NCBI RefSeq assembly: GCF_964340395.1
Contig: NC_135567.1
Span: 19,075,306 to 19,135,305 of the forward strand
Direction of reading: 5' to 3'
Length of the DNA: 60,000 nucleotides
Origin: Glandiceps talaboti
Lineage: Eukaryota > Hemichordata > Enteropneusta > Spengelidae
This document shows positions 1 through 51,289 of this stretch, in pieces. The stretch's first letter is position 1. Every line of letters starts with the position of its first letter. The translations under genes and the position numbers were made by a program. The notes under the pieces were generated by a model. It worked only from the letters and a program-made list of their open reading frames with translations, was not told the origin of the DNA and did no database searches.

Positions 1-1
1 C

Positions 2-48
<47 letters not shown>
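1..48. repeat. (CAA)n microsatellite
   Basis: Uninterrupted CAA trinucleotide run of about 16 units at the window edge; it may continue to the left. Confidence 0.95.
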
Positions 49-49
<1 letters not shown>

Positions 50-1617
50 AGCATCAGTAACAATACCACATTGATTAAAACGTTCGACTTTGAACTCGTC
101 TCTTTTTTTTTACAATAATGGGTTCAACAATGTTTACATTCAGTACTTTATACATTGCTCACATACACATAGTCTCGTTGGCAGAGACAAGCGAGTGGTT
201 GGTTCACCCATAGACAATGGAGGGGAGACCACTGTCTATGGTTTACCCGTGTTCTGTTGAATAACAAAATAATAATTTTGCTACTTTAAATTTATAATTT
301 TCCAGTTTGTGTATCAATGGAGATTCAAACTTTTGTACACATAACCAAAGAGAATTATTTTTATAAGGAAGAGAAGATATTTTCAAACTTTTTGCCAAAT
401 GTATTTATTTGACTCGGTAACGAGACTATGCTATGCTCTCGGCACGTCACGAGAAGACGCCCCAAATAGGGTCAAACGGTCAGCGCTGCATGAATGCCAA
501 TTTGTGTCACGTGATTCAGACAGAGTTGACGACATGTCAGCATGTGTCGTGAAAATCTGACAGAACATGAGACTCTTTTGCTGAAAAAAATATGACTCTA
601 AAACATTTTTTATTTATCAAAAGAATCATATTTGCAACCTTTGTCGGGACAATAGGTAATCAAAATGTAATATTTTATAGCGTTTGGATTTGCTAAAATA
701 GTCGTTGAAGAATCTCAACAAGGCAACGGTCTAATAAATACTTTACGTACTCATTCGAAGTAGACTCTACTAAAAGTAATGAATACGAGCGTACGTGGCC
801 ACCACATGTACACGATAAGGAGGGACAAGTGTGTATTGATATGTAAACGTGCTAGGCCTGGTTGGACCGAGGGGGGGGGGGGGTAACTTGTGACGTTCGT
901 CTGTAGACGATTTTTCGGTTCTAAAATGCCTTGCGTGAGACGACGTAGCTTTAATACGTTGTCTTGTTTTGTCTGTTACATTTCAAAGAAGATATTCATC
1001 GCGAAATGATGGAAATACATATTTTAATGGTTTTGTAGTAAAAACACTAAACGTAGTCAGTAACATAGAAGGATTTCACCGCTTTTAATGCCAAGGGTAC
1101 GGTTGTCAGGTACCTGATCGAGAGTGAGTAGCTAGTCCGTGCAACACCCCGAACCCCTGCACGTAAAGGAATACACGGCCGCGTTGTGTGGGGAGACGTG
1201 CAATGATCTTGGCATCTGCAACATGGTTACAATGTAGATGTATATCTCTGGTACAACTTTATAGCAACACATGTATGCTGTGGCCGAAGATGACAAATCG
1301 CTCTTCGGATTAAATCAGCGCTCTTCGGATTGAATCAGCGGTCGTCTTCGGCCAAGGTAAACACGTGCATTGCATTAAATTCTGGTACAATTTCATCAAC
1401 ACAAACACAGACAGACGAAAATGTAGCTCAGTGCATGCGCGTACACGTACCCCTGAAAAGTTGCACGGGCAGTGGCTCGATCAAACACTAATGTGTGCTT
1501 ACAGTCACAGACACTTTAATGGGATAATACTCAATATTAATTTCGGATACTGTTATATGTAGCACCTACATTTTAGACTGGTAAATCTATTGTTTTGATT
1601 TATTATTTCACTTCCAG
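49..1617. other. upstream non-coding stretch / intron of first gene
   Basis: No convincing exon was found. The stretch contains a poly-G run near 871-881 and the small structured repeat described separately. A strong polypyrimidine tract with an AG acceptor closes it at 1617, so at least its right end is an intron of the gene ending at 2510. Earlier exons of that gene may lie here or left of the window. Confidence 0.5.
1282..1353. repeat. 20-bp tandem pair inside a short inverted repeat
   Basis: Two 20-bp units (1301-1320 and 1321-1340, one mismatch, 'ctcttcggatt' core) are bracketed by 13-bp inverted arms, 'ggccgaagatgac' at 1282 and its near complement at 1341-1353. Function unknown. Confidence 0.7.
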
Positions 1618-2036
1618 GGTTCATTTTGACGACCTCTTTTCCCGCCAAAAGACGAAATACTATTCCACATAAAATAAGCAATATGGATGAAATTACGGGA
1701 ATTACTGGTAAAGTTATATTTGTGGACCCGATAACCAACAATCCCATGTTTGGAGAATGTTCCTTGAACGAGGATGACAAATTTACATGTACCCTACCTG
1801 GCAGGGTTGTGACGTTGCAGATTACATCGGAACAATTTCAGCGGAGAATAGGAGTTGGTAATTTTTGTAAAAATCCATGTCGTTTTAGTGTTGATCCTGC
1901 CATTCCATGTATTCCTGGTCATGGAAAACTAGATCTTTATTATGATGAATATGGAAGAATATCAGGAGTACTTGTTATCCATCACCATGGCACGTCGCTA
2001 GGCAACGAGAAACTGCTGTCGTTTACTTGTAACAGC
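1618..2036 (+). CDS. penultimate coding exon of an unrecognised gene
   Basis: The exon is preceded by a polypyrimidine tract ending cttccag (1611-1617) and followed by the donor gtaagt at 2037. The frame enters after two bases of a split codon and leaves at a codon boundary, giving about 139 residues. The first in-frame ATG is at 1683, so translation could begin there if this is the first coding exon; otherwise the exon continues from an upstream one. The product has several Cys residues ('NFCKNPCRF', 'PAIPCIPGHGK'), a 'HHHG' stretch, no obvious transmembrane segment and no domain I recognise. It splices in frame to 2454-2510. Coding status rests on the long open frame plus matching splice signals; function is unknown. 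Confidence 0.65.
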
Positions 2037-2055
2037 GTAAGTGTATAAGAAATAT

Positions 2056-2170
2056 GACTGATTGATTGATTGATTGGTGGATGGATGGATGGATGGGTGG
2101 CTGGCTGACTAATTGGGTGGGTGGGTGGGTGGGTCACGTGGGTGGATGGATGGATGGGTGAGTGGATGGA
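2056..2170 (+). repeat. GATT/GGAT/GGGT simple repeats
   Basis: Consecutive short tetranucleotide tracts (gatt, then ggat, then gggt, then ggat) inside the last intron of the first gene. Confidence 0.9.
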
Positions 2171-2453
2171 TGGAGTGCCGAAATGATAAGCTTTATAAAT
2201 GAAAATAGACTTAAGTAAGTTGAAAGTATTACTGTAAGACTCCGAATAGATTGGTATAAAGGGATGGTTTATCATCAGTAATTTATTTTATGAACTTCAG
2301 ATTGACTTGAATCAGTATTGACTTTAGATTGACTTGAATTAGTGACAATTAAATTGTCTAAGAATGTAATAAGTCACCAAATACAATATCACGTTACTCT
2401 TACTGTGCCTATCATGATCACTCTATACATTTTACTTTGTTTTGTTTTTCCAG

Positions 2454-2510
2454 AAAGACACTGGGAAACTGCAGATGAACACCACTGGGGAAGGGGAGAG
2501 TGACACGTAA
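2454..2510 (+). CDS. terminal coding exon of the unrecognised gene
   Basis: The acceptor 'tttgtttttccag' ends at 2453. In phase 0, matching the donor at 2036/2037, the exon encodes 18 residues rich in polar amino acids (KDTGKLQMNTTGEGESDT) and then stops with TAA at 2508-2510. An ATTAAA signal lies 55 bases further on. The intron of 417 bases holds only simple GATT/GGAT/GGGT repeats. Phase agreement, a short hydrophilic tail and a poly(A) signal together support a real 3' end. Confidence 0.6.
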   Translation, partial: KDTGKLQMNTTGEGESDT

Positions 2511-2564
2511 TGCAAACTACAATGGAACAAAGAGATGAAATAATACACATGTCAATAATCTACT

Positions 2565-2570
2565 ATTAAA
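2565..2570 (+). terminator. ATTAAA polyadenylation signal
   Basis: ATTAAA lies 55 nt after the TAA stop of the first gene. It is the common variant hexamer. The inverted-repeat element begins about 20 nt downstream. Confidence 0.5.
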
Positions 2571-2590
2571 GTCGCCGTATGGATGACAAA

Positions 2591-2868
2591 TGGGTATTTT
2601 TTTATTCATAAAACAACTCTACTATGTTTCTCTACTTGAAAAAAGAATGTGAAACAACAAATACAAAGTCCTTGTTTGTAACTCTATAAATTGCCAAAAA
2701 AAAAAATCTGTAAAATGTTTGTTATTGTACATACAATAAGAAACTTTTCAGACGTTTTCTAGCTTTTTCGGGTTACAAACAAGGACTTGGTATATGTTGT
2801 TTCACAATCTTTTTTTTTTTCAAGTAGAGAAACATAGTAGAGTTGTTTTATGAATAAAAAAAAATCCA
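2591..2868. mobile_element. foldback/MITE-like inverted-repeat element
   Basis: The left arm (about 2591-2684) and right arm (about 2773-2868) are near-perfect reverse complements over roughly 90 bp. They run from an A/T run through 'tctctacttg' to 'aaggac/gtccttg'. The spacer of about 90 bp contains an A-tract. The shape fits a non-autonomous foldback or MITE element. No target-site duplication was identified. It sits just downstream of the poly(A) signal of the first gene. Confidence 0.75.
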
Positions 2869-2905
2869 AAATAAATACACATTCATCAACCTTATGGCTC
2901 CTTAA

Positions 2906-3600
2906 ATATAGGACGACTAATAAACTATCAATGTATCCACAGATAAAAAGCTATATTGACTTGTAATTTTTACTTTAACAAACCAACTCAATTCAAATGA
3001 TATCTTGTAGTTCGGGTAGCTTATATTTGAACAACGAAAATAAAAATAGCGCCCTCTATGATCAAATCAATTAACTATTAATATAGGACGGGTAATAACT
3101 ATCAATGTATCCACAGATAAAAAGCTATATTGACTTGTAATTTTCACTTTAACAAACCAACTCAATTCAAATGATATCTTGTAGTTCGGGTAGCTTATAT
3201 TTGAACAACGAAAATAAAAATAGCGCCCTCTACGATCAAATCAATGAACTATTAATATAGGACGGGTAATAACTATCAATGTATCCACAGATAAAAAGTT
3301 ATATTGACTTGTAATTTTTACTTTAACAAACCAACTCAATTCAAATGATATCTTGTAGTTCGGGTAGCTTATATTTGAACAACGAAAATAAAAATAGCGC
3401 CCTCTACGATCAAATCAATGAACTATTAATATAGGACGGGTAATAACTATCAATGTATCCACAGATAAAAAGCTATATTGACTTGTAATTTTTACTTTAA
3501 CAAACCAACTCAATGCAAATTACAACTTATAGTTAGAGTTCACTTGTTTAATATTTCTTGTGTCTGACCAACGAAATTGAAGGTATCGCCCTCTATGGTC
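2906..3600 (+). repeat. 174-bp tandem satellite, about 4 units
   Basis: Units start at 2906, 3081, 3255 and 3429 with the shared start 'atatagg', a period of 174-175 bp. Inner copies are almost identical; the last diverges after about 3515 but keeps the 'gccctctatggtca' tail. Each unit contains 'tatccacagataaaaag' and 'tagcgccctcta'. No coding potential. Confidence 0.9.
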
Positions 3601-3734
3601 ATTAATCAGCAACACAACGGTTACTGGTGATAGGAGGGTGACAACACAAAGGTATATATGATAGCGAAAAAATTCGCTCATTGCTGAAATGCAAACCCCG
3701 ACTTTGATAAATAAAATGAGTCATAATACAATTT

Positions 3735-5102
3735 TCTTCAATAATTGTTATTTCTAATACATATACACTGTTTTCCACTCCCGCTGACTATGCAAAATAA
3801 TTCCTTCCATTGAAAAATCTTGTACGAACAGATGTTCGAATGAACAGCTCCGTTCACTATTCCGGAGATTGAGCTCAGTGATAAAACGAAAGAATTGAAA
3901 GAAGTTAACTTGTGTGACTTATTAAAACCAAATCGTGTAAGTAGGCGACCAATTGCAATCACTGTTATATTCAATCTAAAAACCATGATATGCTATAAAA
4001 CAATCATCACTATTTGCTTACGATCTAATTTCTTAACCAATCACAATAAAGGATGGATTCACTCGTTATATCAGTCCACTAACCAATTACATTACAGTTT
4101 AGAGATACGAGTCGTCTACTTACTGTTAATATTAAACTATGATTGACAGGTATGCTGACCTCAGTTGACCTCACCGTGTACAGTCAAATATACCGTGGAC
4201 TATTCGTCAGTGGTAGTTGTACAGTGGAATATGTAAAAGGTATTATTTGTCAGATCTAATTCTGAATATAAATAAGAATTATCAAAATAAAAAAATATTC
4301 CCATTTACTCCAGTCAACGAATACATGTTGGATTAAGATGTTATCGTATTTTGACATTCCAATAAAAAACAAACGCGTTACCAGTGTCTCATTTTGTTAA
4401 AATGACCCCTAGACCTTTTACGTGTCATATGACATTTTTTACGTCGCCATTTTTGACCACACCTGCGGACGTCTGTTTGGAGACTATAGAGTTCAAAAAA
4501 CAACCATGACCTTTTAAGCTTCTACCTTGAAACACAAGACAAGTAGTAGAAAGTGAAAGCGAGGCTGCAGTTCCATATATATGTACTACGTCACAGTCGT
4601 CAACCAAGTCTAACAACAGGTGAGTTGATTTGCAATGGAACATACCACGTCCATTTTATATGGTGACTGAATTGTAGGCTACTCTCGTCCCAAAACACGT
4701 ACGATAGGTTCTGACAAACTCTACAGTATTCTGTAAGCCATACATCGACCCTATAGGAATGTCAACATACAAGTTTTATTTTAATGGTCTTCCAGACTAG
4801 AGGAACAAATGACAAAATACAAATTTAATATATAGTAGACTAGACCTGGTGTGTTGGCAGTTATCTGACATGGTAATAGAAGTTGAGGATTGGTTGTACG
4901 CTTTCAACTTGTTTATACTTGAAGACAAAAACAAAACAGAATTCAAAAGAAAAATCATATGAACGTATCGCGAAATTCTTAGGAGTACAAAATTTGATAA
5001 AATCACACTTATACAACAAATTATTGTAATGGTGTGTAACTACCATGTTGCCATTAGCAACTGAGTTAGCGTTTCTCGGAATTGGATGATATGACCACAC
5101 TC
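3735..5102 (+). repeat. segmental duplication, copy 1
   Basis: Long stretches match copy 2 (about 6800-8613) in the same order and orientation. Shared landmarks include 'ccgtggactattcgtcagt', 'tccagtcaac', and the block from 'gactactctcgtcccaaaac' to 'atatgaccacact'. Copy 1 carries a private segment at about 4424-4665. Short frames inside are conserved by duplication only and do not look coding. Confidence 0.8.
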
Positions 5103-5587
5103 GCCGCCATGTACGTCATACACATTGTTGGATTTACAGTCTGTGTCCCGTAATTGTGTAATTTGTACGGCAATTATCCTATATGATATCGGCTGTTGTT
5201 ACCATTTATTTATAGATTGAATGTTTTGTCCTTGTTCTTGTTTATTCAATAGCATTTTGTGTTTCTTGTTTATAAGGATGGATTCTAATTTTCGACTCGG
5301 ACCTTTTCTCCGGCAACCATGCATTGGCTGATTGGAAACGCTAGCTGCTTTGCACCTTTCAGATGCAGTGTGTTATTGTCAGGATGTGTGATACATTACG
5401 TAGTGCATGGTGTATATTAGGGGAAAATCACTCTTCCTGCATACTCGTTGGCTTTGTCCATGCGTTGGTGCACTAGTTCATGCATTTTGATTTTACCCAC
5501 TTCCTTAAGTTGTTGTGTGTGTCTATCCTTGTATCTCGTACTCCTGATGGGGCTTTTGATTTTTTCTCTTTGACTTGTAGTAGCACA

Positions 5588-5740
5588 TCCACCAACGCCA
5601 TATTGTAAAGTTATCATTTGTGACATTTGAATGGCCTACGTGCTTACACATCGTTCAATGTCATATAATAAATGTATCATTTGTGACATTAGCATTGTCT
5701 ATGTAGTAACAAAGTCTGCAATGCCATATCATGAATTTAT
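5588..5740 (+). repeat. 63-bp minisatellite family, about 2.5 diverged units
   Basis: The units resemble the cleaner 63-bp array at 31076-31545: 'tcatttgtgacatt', 'ctatgtagtaaca' and 'catatcat' recur in the same order. The right end abuts the (GAATA)n tail of the LINE-like 3' end. Confidence 0.7.
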
Positions 5741-6230
5741 AAATAGAATAGAATAGAATAGAATAGAACTTTATTGTCCATTTACGGAAATTTTCCTTTC
5801 GCTTCACCAAAATATAAAAGGCACATTAAAATATATATACACACTAAAATGATAAGAGTAACACAAACACAGTTACAATCTTCCAATATGAAAAGTATTC
5901 TTCGAATTTAGTGTAGATCTTTAAAACAAAAATGTCAGAAGTTTAAAATCACAGGTCTGAGTTCAGAATGCTTATTGCACTTGGTATAAATGATTTTATT
6001 AAATGTTCTTACGAGTTAAAGGTACTCTATATCGTCTTCCTGAAGGTAACAAATCGAACTTCGAGTACAAAGGATGTCAGATATCACTAACAATTCCTTG
6101 GGCTTTCGTGCCAACGGAGTTTGTAGAGGTCATAGAGCTGACTCTGTTTTTACCAATTATTTTCCCGGCCAAATTTGCAACTCCTGCCAGTTTGGTTCTA
6201 TTTTTAACACTCAAATTGCCATACCACACT
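5738..6230 (-). mobile_element. LINE-like 3' end, minus orientation
   Basis: The stretch begins with (AATAG)n and then 'aactttattgtccatttacggaaatttt', a layout common at non-LTR retrotransposon 3' ends read on the opposite strand. The following sequence gives only a short open frame on the plus strand that I do not regard as a gene. The assignment rests on pattern recognition only. Confidence 0.4.
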
Positions 6231-6235
6231 GTGAT

Positions 6236-6328
6236 GTTAAAAGTTAGCACACTTTAGCACAATTTGTTCCGAGTCTGTATGGTTAAAAGTTAGCACACTT
6301 CAGCACAATTTGTTCCGAGTCTGTATGG
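6236..6328 (+). repeat. 46-bp tandem duplication
   Basis: Two copies of a 46-bp unit beginning 'gttaaaagttagcacactt', with one mismatch. Confidence 0.9.
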
Positions 6329-6799
6329 TATTGACTTGTTGATGCTGCTGTGGATTTGTGAAGGTATTAGGTGTACACTAGATGCGAAATAAACACCACA
6401 ACAGTCACCGGTAACGGTACCAGTATTTTTGAATATCGTAAATATCCATAGTAATGTAATTATTTTGTATATAATGATTATCCTAGACTAGAATATTAAT
6501 ATCACCATCCTGGAATGGAATATTAGTTCACAAGTGACTGTGGTTTGTCTGCAATTGTTGACATAGCTATGGTAAACATGTCGTTTATTGATTTATGTCA
6601 AAACTGTGAAATGACTATCATCGTCTTTCTGTAGATTAATTATTACAAATCGTCAAAGAAATTTACTACCTCATAAATTACTAAGTTTATGATAAAACTG
6701 TCCCTGTAAAACTGTATATAAATTATAGTACTAATACACAACATATAATTTGTTGAAGAAATGCATGTATATCAATTTAATGTCAATAATATATATGAC

Positions 6800-8613
6800 T
6801 CGTTATTATAATAATGGCTGTTTTCCTGCCCGCTGTTCAGTACAAAATCGCCCCCCCCCCCGAAAAATGGTGTATGAACAGTTATTGGGGCATGAACAAC
6901 TTCGTTGACTGTGCCTGAGATTGACGTTAGTTCTAGTCTGTAAGATACATACATTCGTGCCACGCTACCAGTGCAGTGAGCACTCATTAAGAAGCCTGAT
7001 AGGACTGAACAACACGACGTATCTTACAATCTACGTAGGTCCCAGTGCAGAGACGCCCGATTTCAAAGCTACTGTTAATTCTAAGCATTCACTTCATTAA
7101 ATGTTATAGCGCCCTCTCTCGGTTATAGTCAGAAAGTTATTTTTAGTTTATGGCGCTTATTTGAACTTACCGTTGTGAGCAGCTCGGCAACGTATTTACC
7201 AGTTTTTACGGGGTTTATTGAGAGGTATATGGTGACAGCAGGTGCTAGTATTAGGAAAACATGTGTTCCGGAATAAACGTGTGTAATTCACAAGGGATTT
7301 CATGGTGTGTTCGCACGTGTTTTGATGGTTGGAACTCGAATGCTGGTATTTGGCAGTCAATGTGAGTATCATAGATCCTTGTCTTTAAAGGTAAATTCGA
7401 TTCTATATTCGTGGGTGAATTTTGCAGCGTCGTGTCTAGTTAGGCACTCCACGTCTATACCCAGATACCATAGAAGATCCTGGATACCATAGAATTTCAT
7501 AAAGTTAACTCGTAAGTTATTTAACCAAGTCCACACATCTATACACTTTTAACTAGCCGACCAATTACACTAACTGTTATATTCAATCTATAAAACACAA
7601 TATCTGATAAAACAATCATCATCATTTGCTAATGACCTAATTTCTTAACCAATCACAATTAAGGATGGATTCACTCGTTATATTAGTCCACTAACCAATT
7701 ATATTACAGTTTACAGATCCGAGTCGTCTACTTACAGTTAATATTAAACTATGATTGACAGGTCTGCTGACCTCATTTGACCTCATCGTACCTCACCGTG
7801 TACAGTCAAATATACCGTGGACTATTCGTCAGTGGTAGTTGTACAGTGGGATATGTAAAGGGTATTATTTGTCAGATCTAATTCTGAATATAAATAAGTG
7901 TGAAGGAGAATTATCAAAATAGAAAATTATTCCCATTTACTCCAGTCAACAAAATACATGTTGGATTGAGATGTTATCATATGTATGACATGCCAATAAA
8001 AACCAACACATTACCAGTGTTTCATTGTATCAAAGTGACCCCTAGACCCTTCACGTGTATTGTCAGGATGTGTGGTACACTAGGTTGTGCATTGGTGTAC
8101 ATTAGGGGAATACCACACTTCCTGCATACTTGGTGACTTTGCAGTGAAACAATTTACGGACATACTTCCATTTAGTGGCTTGTAGACTACTCTCGTCCCA
8201 AAACACGCACAATAGGGTCTGACAAACTCTACAGTATCTGTAAGCCATACATCGACCCTATAGGAATGTCAACATACAAGTTTTATTTTAATGGTCTTCC
8301 AGACTAGAGGAACAAACGACAAAAATACAAATTTAATATATAGTAGACTAGACCTGGTGTGTTGGCAGTTATCTGACATGGTAATAGAAGTTGAGGATCG
8401 GTTGTACGCTGTCAACTTTTTATACTTGAAGACAAAAACAAAACAGAATTCAAAAGAAAAATCATATGAATGTATCGCTAAATTCTTAGGAGTATAAAAT
8501 TTAATAAAATCACACTTATACAACAAATTATTGTAATGGTGTGTAACTACCATGTTGCCATTACCAACAGAGCTAGCGTTTCTTGGAATTATATGATATG
8601 ACCACACTCATCC
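6800..8613 (+). repeat. segmental duplication, copy 2
   Basis: This matches copy 1 with insertions. About 7010-7500 is private, and 8056-8140 instead resembles 5373-5457, which lies just outside copy 1. The right boundary at 'atatgaccacactc' (about 8611) is shared. A poly-C run occupies 6850-6860. Confidence 0.8.
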
Positions 8614-8639
8614 ACAGGGCACCCAGGAACCGTGTGACA

Positions 8640-8768
8640 AACAAAACGAAACAAAACAAAACAAACAAATAAATAAATAAACTATCAAATAAATGACAAA
8701 TGAACAAGCAAACGAACGACAAGTAAAGGACAAATGAAATAATTAAATAAACCAGCAAATAAACAGAT
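8640..8768. repeat. AAAC/AAAT-rich degenerate simple repeat
   Basis: Runs of aaac, aaat and aaatg at the right edge of duplication copy 2. It resembles the AAAC core of the foldback family at 59121-59795 but lacks its conserved ends. Confidence 0.7.
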
Positions 8769-8769
8769 A

Positions 8770-9910
8770 CTCGTGGGGGTATACCTAGATACGTTTTTTG
8801 TACCCATCACTATAAAAAACACAAGGGTTCACTCAAGGTCTTTCTCTGTCCCTCTTTTCAAGCCTCAAAAAACACCCAAATCAATCTTAAATGACAATAA
8901 ACACTCAGTATACGTAATTTACAGGACTCCGGCTTCTCGATTCAGCTAAAATTTTTACCGGCTTTCATCTCACATGGACTACAAATTTCGGTGATTTAAA
9001 AATCAATTTCCACCATTTCCATCGCAGTATTCATATGTGTTAATTATCGGCAACATCCCGGTATTTGAATTCAGTTTAAATACTTGCTCCATGCCCTCCG
9101 ACCAATCACACGAACGCTAACAGTTTAGTAATAGTTTGTAACTCTTATAATACACTGTACCATGTTGTCATGACAACATAGGTGCCTCATATTGATATTA
9201 TATATTTCTTTTGTATCAGAATTGTACTATACCCATTGTTATGTTGATTTTATCAACTGCATGTATAGTGTATGTCACTCATAACACGTCATAAATAGTA
9301 TGTAAAACATAGTGATAAACAAGACGAACGTATACCAATGCGTAGGCACACACCTTAGAGATGATCGCACATTGTCACACAAGCTCAATAAGCGAACTTC
9401 TTTCGTTTTTTGTGTAGGGGAGAGGGGGGTCTGGTGTCACTGCAATTACTGAACTTCATTTTGACACTTCTAACCAAATTTTGAAAACTTTCAAGGTTTC
9501 AATGATAACAGATTCTGTATTTACCACTGAGATGTTGATAAGTTGATTGAAATCTCCTGCTAATATGATGTACTGTGCTGGGTTTATTTTATATAATGTA
9601 TTTACCATGATCATGTTTTTACATTGCATCGATCATAGTGGTGTGACTGCCACAAGTTTCATCATGATTTACATCATATATAAACGTGTCGATGTCAAAC
9701 TTGAGAATGATCATGTAGAGGGGAAGGGGCAGGGGGGCGGTTTGTCCTAAAAGAAAGAAGTTTGTTTATTGATCAGATGTGTGACCGACCATCCCTTATA
9801 CTACGGCTGGACTGACTTGGCCAATCAGAGGCCTTGATTTCGGTTGGTTATATGGAGCCATAACCCACTCTTTCTTAGGGGTGTTACCTATATATCCAAT
9901 CATTCCATAG
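8770..9910. other. intergenic, nothing recognised
   Basis: No exon with matching splice sites, no domain-like frame, and no long repeat recognised within the window. Confidence 0.5.
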
Positions 9911-9913
9911 TGC

Positions 9914-10007
9914 AAGTAAGATAGACAACTTGTTCGGTAGGGTTATGTGCCAAAAACCTCGTTTGTTGCCACATAACCCTCCCGAACAAGTTGACTATCT
10001 ATTACTT
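9914..10007. repeat. inverted repeat, 36-38 bp arms
   Basis: The left arm 9914-9949 and right arm 9970-10007 pair with one mismatch and a 2-base bulge, with a 20-nt loop. It could be a small foldback element or a transcript hairpin. Confidence 0.85.
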
Positions 10008-10330
10008 AGTCAGTTAGGGTATCACTGATATTTTTACAAATTACACTCACATAATGAAGGGGTCGTGTATGGAAGACTGGTGAGGACAGCGACCTAGCAG
10101 TGCGACCTGCCATAGTCATGTTTGGTGAAACACTTGAAAATGAATCAATAAATCCTAAAGGTCAAACAGGGTCAAACACCAGTATGTCAGATTGTACACA
10201 ATTCTACCATTAATCAACAACTTTTATAACCGTTACGTTAACCACAGGGAAAAGGACAAATAATTACTTTTCTTCTTGTGATTTTTCAGATTTCTAATAT
10301 TATTTTGTTATTTTCTCTTTATTTCAATTA

Positions 10331-10377
10331 TTTTTCTTCATATCGCCATCATATTATGATGGCGATATGAAGAAAAA
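10331..10377. repeat. perfect 22-bp hairpin, 3-nt loop
   Basis: The arms 10331-10352 and 10356-10377 are exact reverse complements around 'att'. It lies about 280 bp upstream of the first recognised exon of the Roco gene. C-rich runs follow at 10384-10418. Confidence 0.9.
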
Positions 10378-10669
10378 TTGGTGGCCCCCCCTGAAAATCC
10401 TCCGCCCCCCCCCCCCCCTGGAAGTTAAAACTGTACACTCCCTAACTACATTGTATTGTTTCCTCTCACTGTTTTTTTCCCATTTTCTACTGATATCACT
10501 GTCTTATCAGAGTTTACCAACTTTGCATTAATAAGTAAAGTGCTAATTACTCGAACAAACTCACAGGCTATTTGCTCAGTGGTGTAAGTCGACTATTGAA
10601 AGTACATGTGTACTTAGGAACAAGTTTTACAGGTTTTCCTCTATCTCATTTGTCTAGGTATAGTGAAAT

Positions 10670-51254
<40,585 letters not shown>

Positions 51255-51289
51255 ATAATAAGCTGTATATTGACTTCACTTCTGGAAAA

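Noticed and set aside
3738-5106. Short frames shared between both segmental duplication copies
   Set aside because: Conservation follows from duplication; frames are disrupted differently in the two copies and show no domain.
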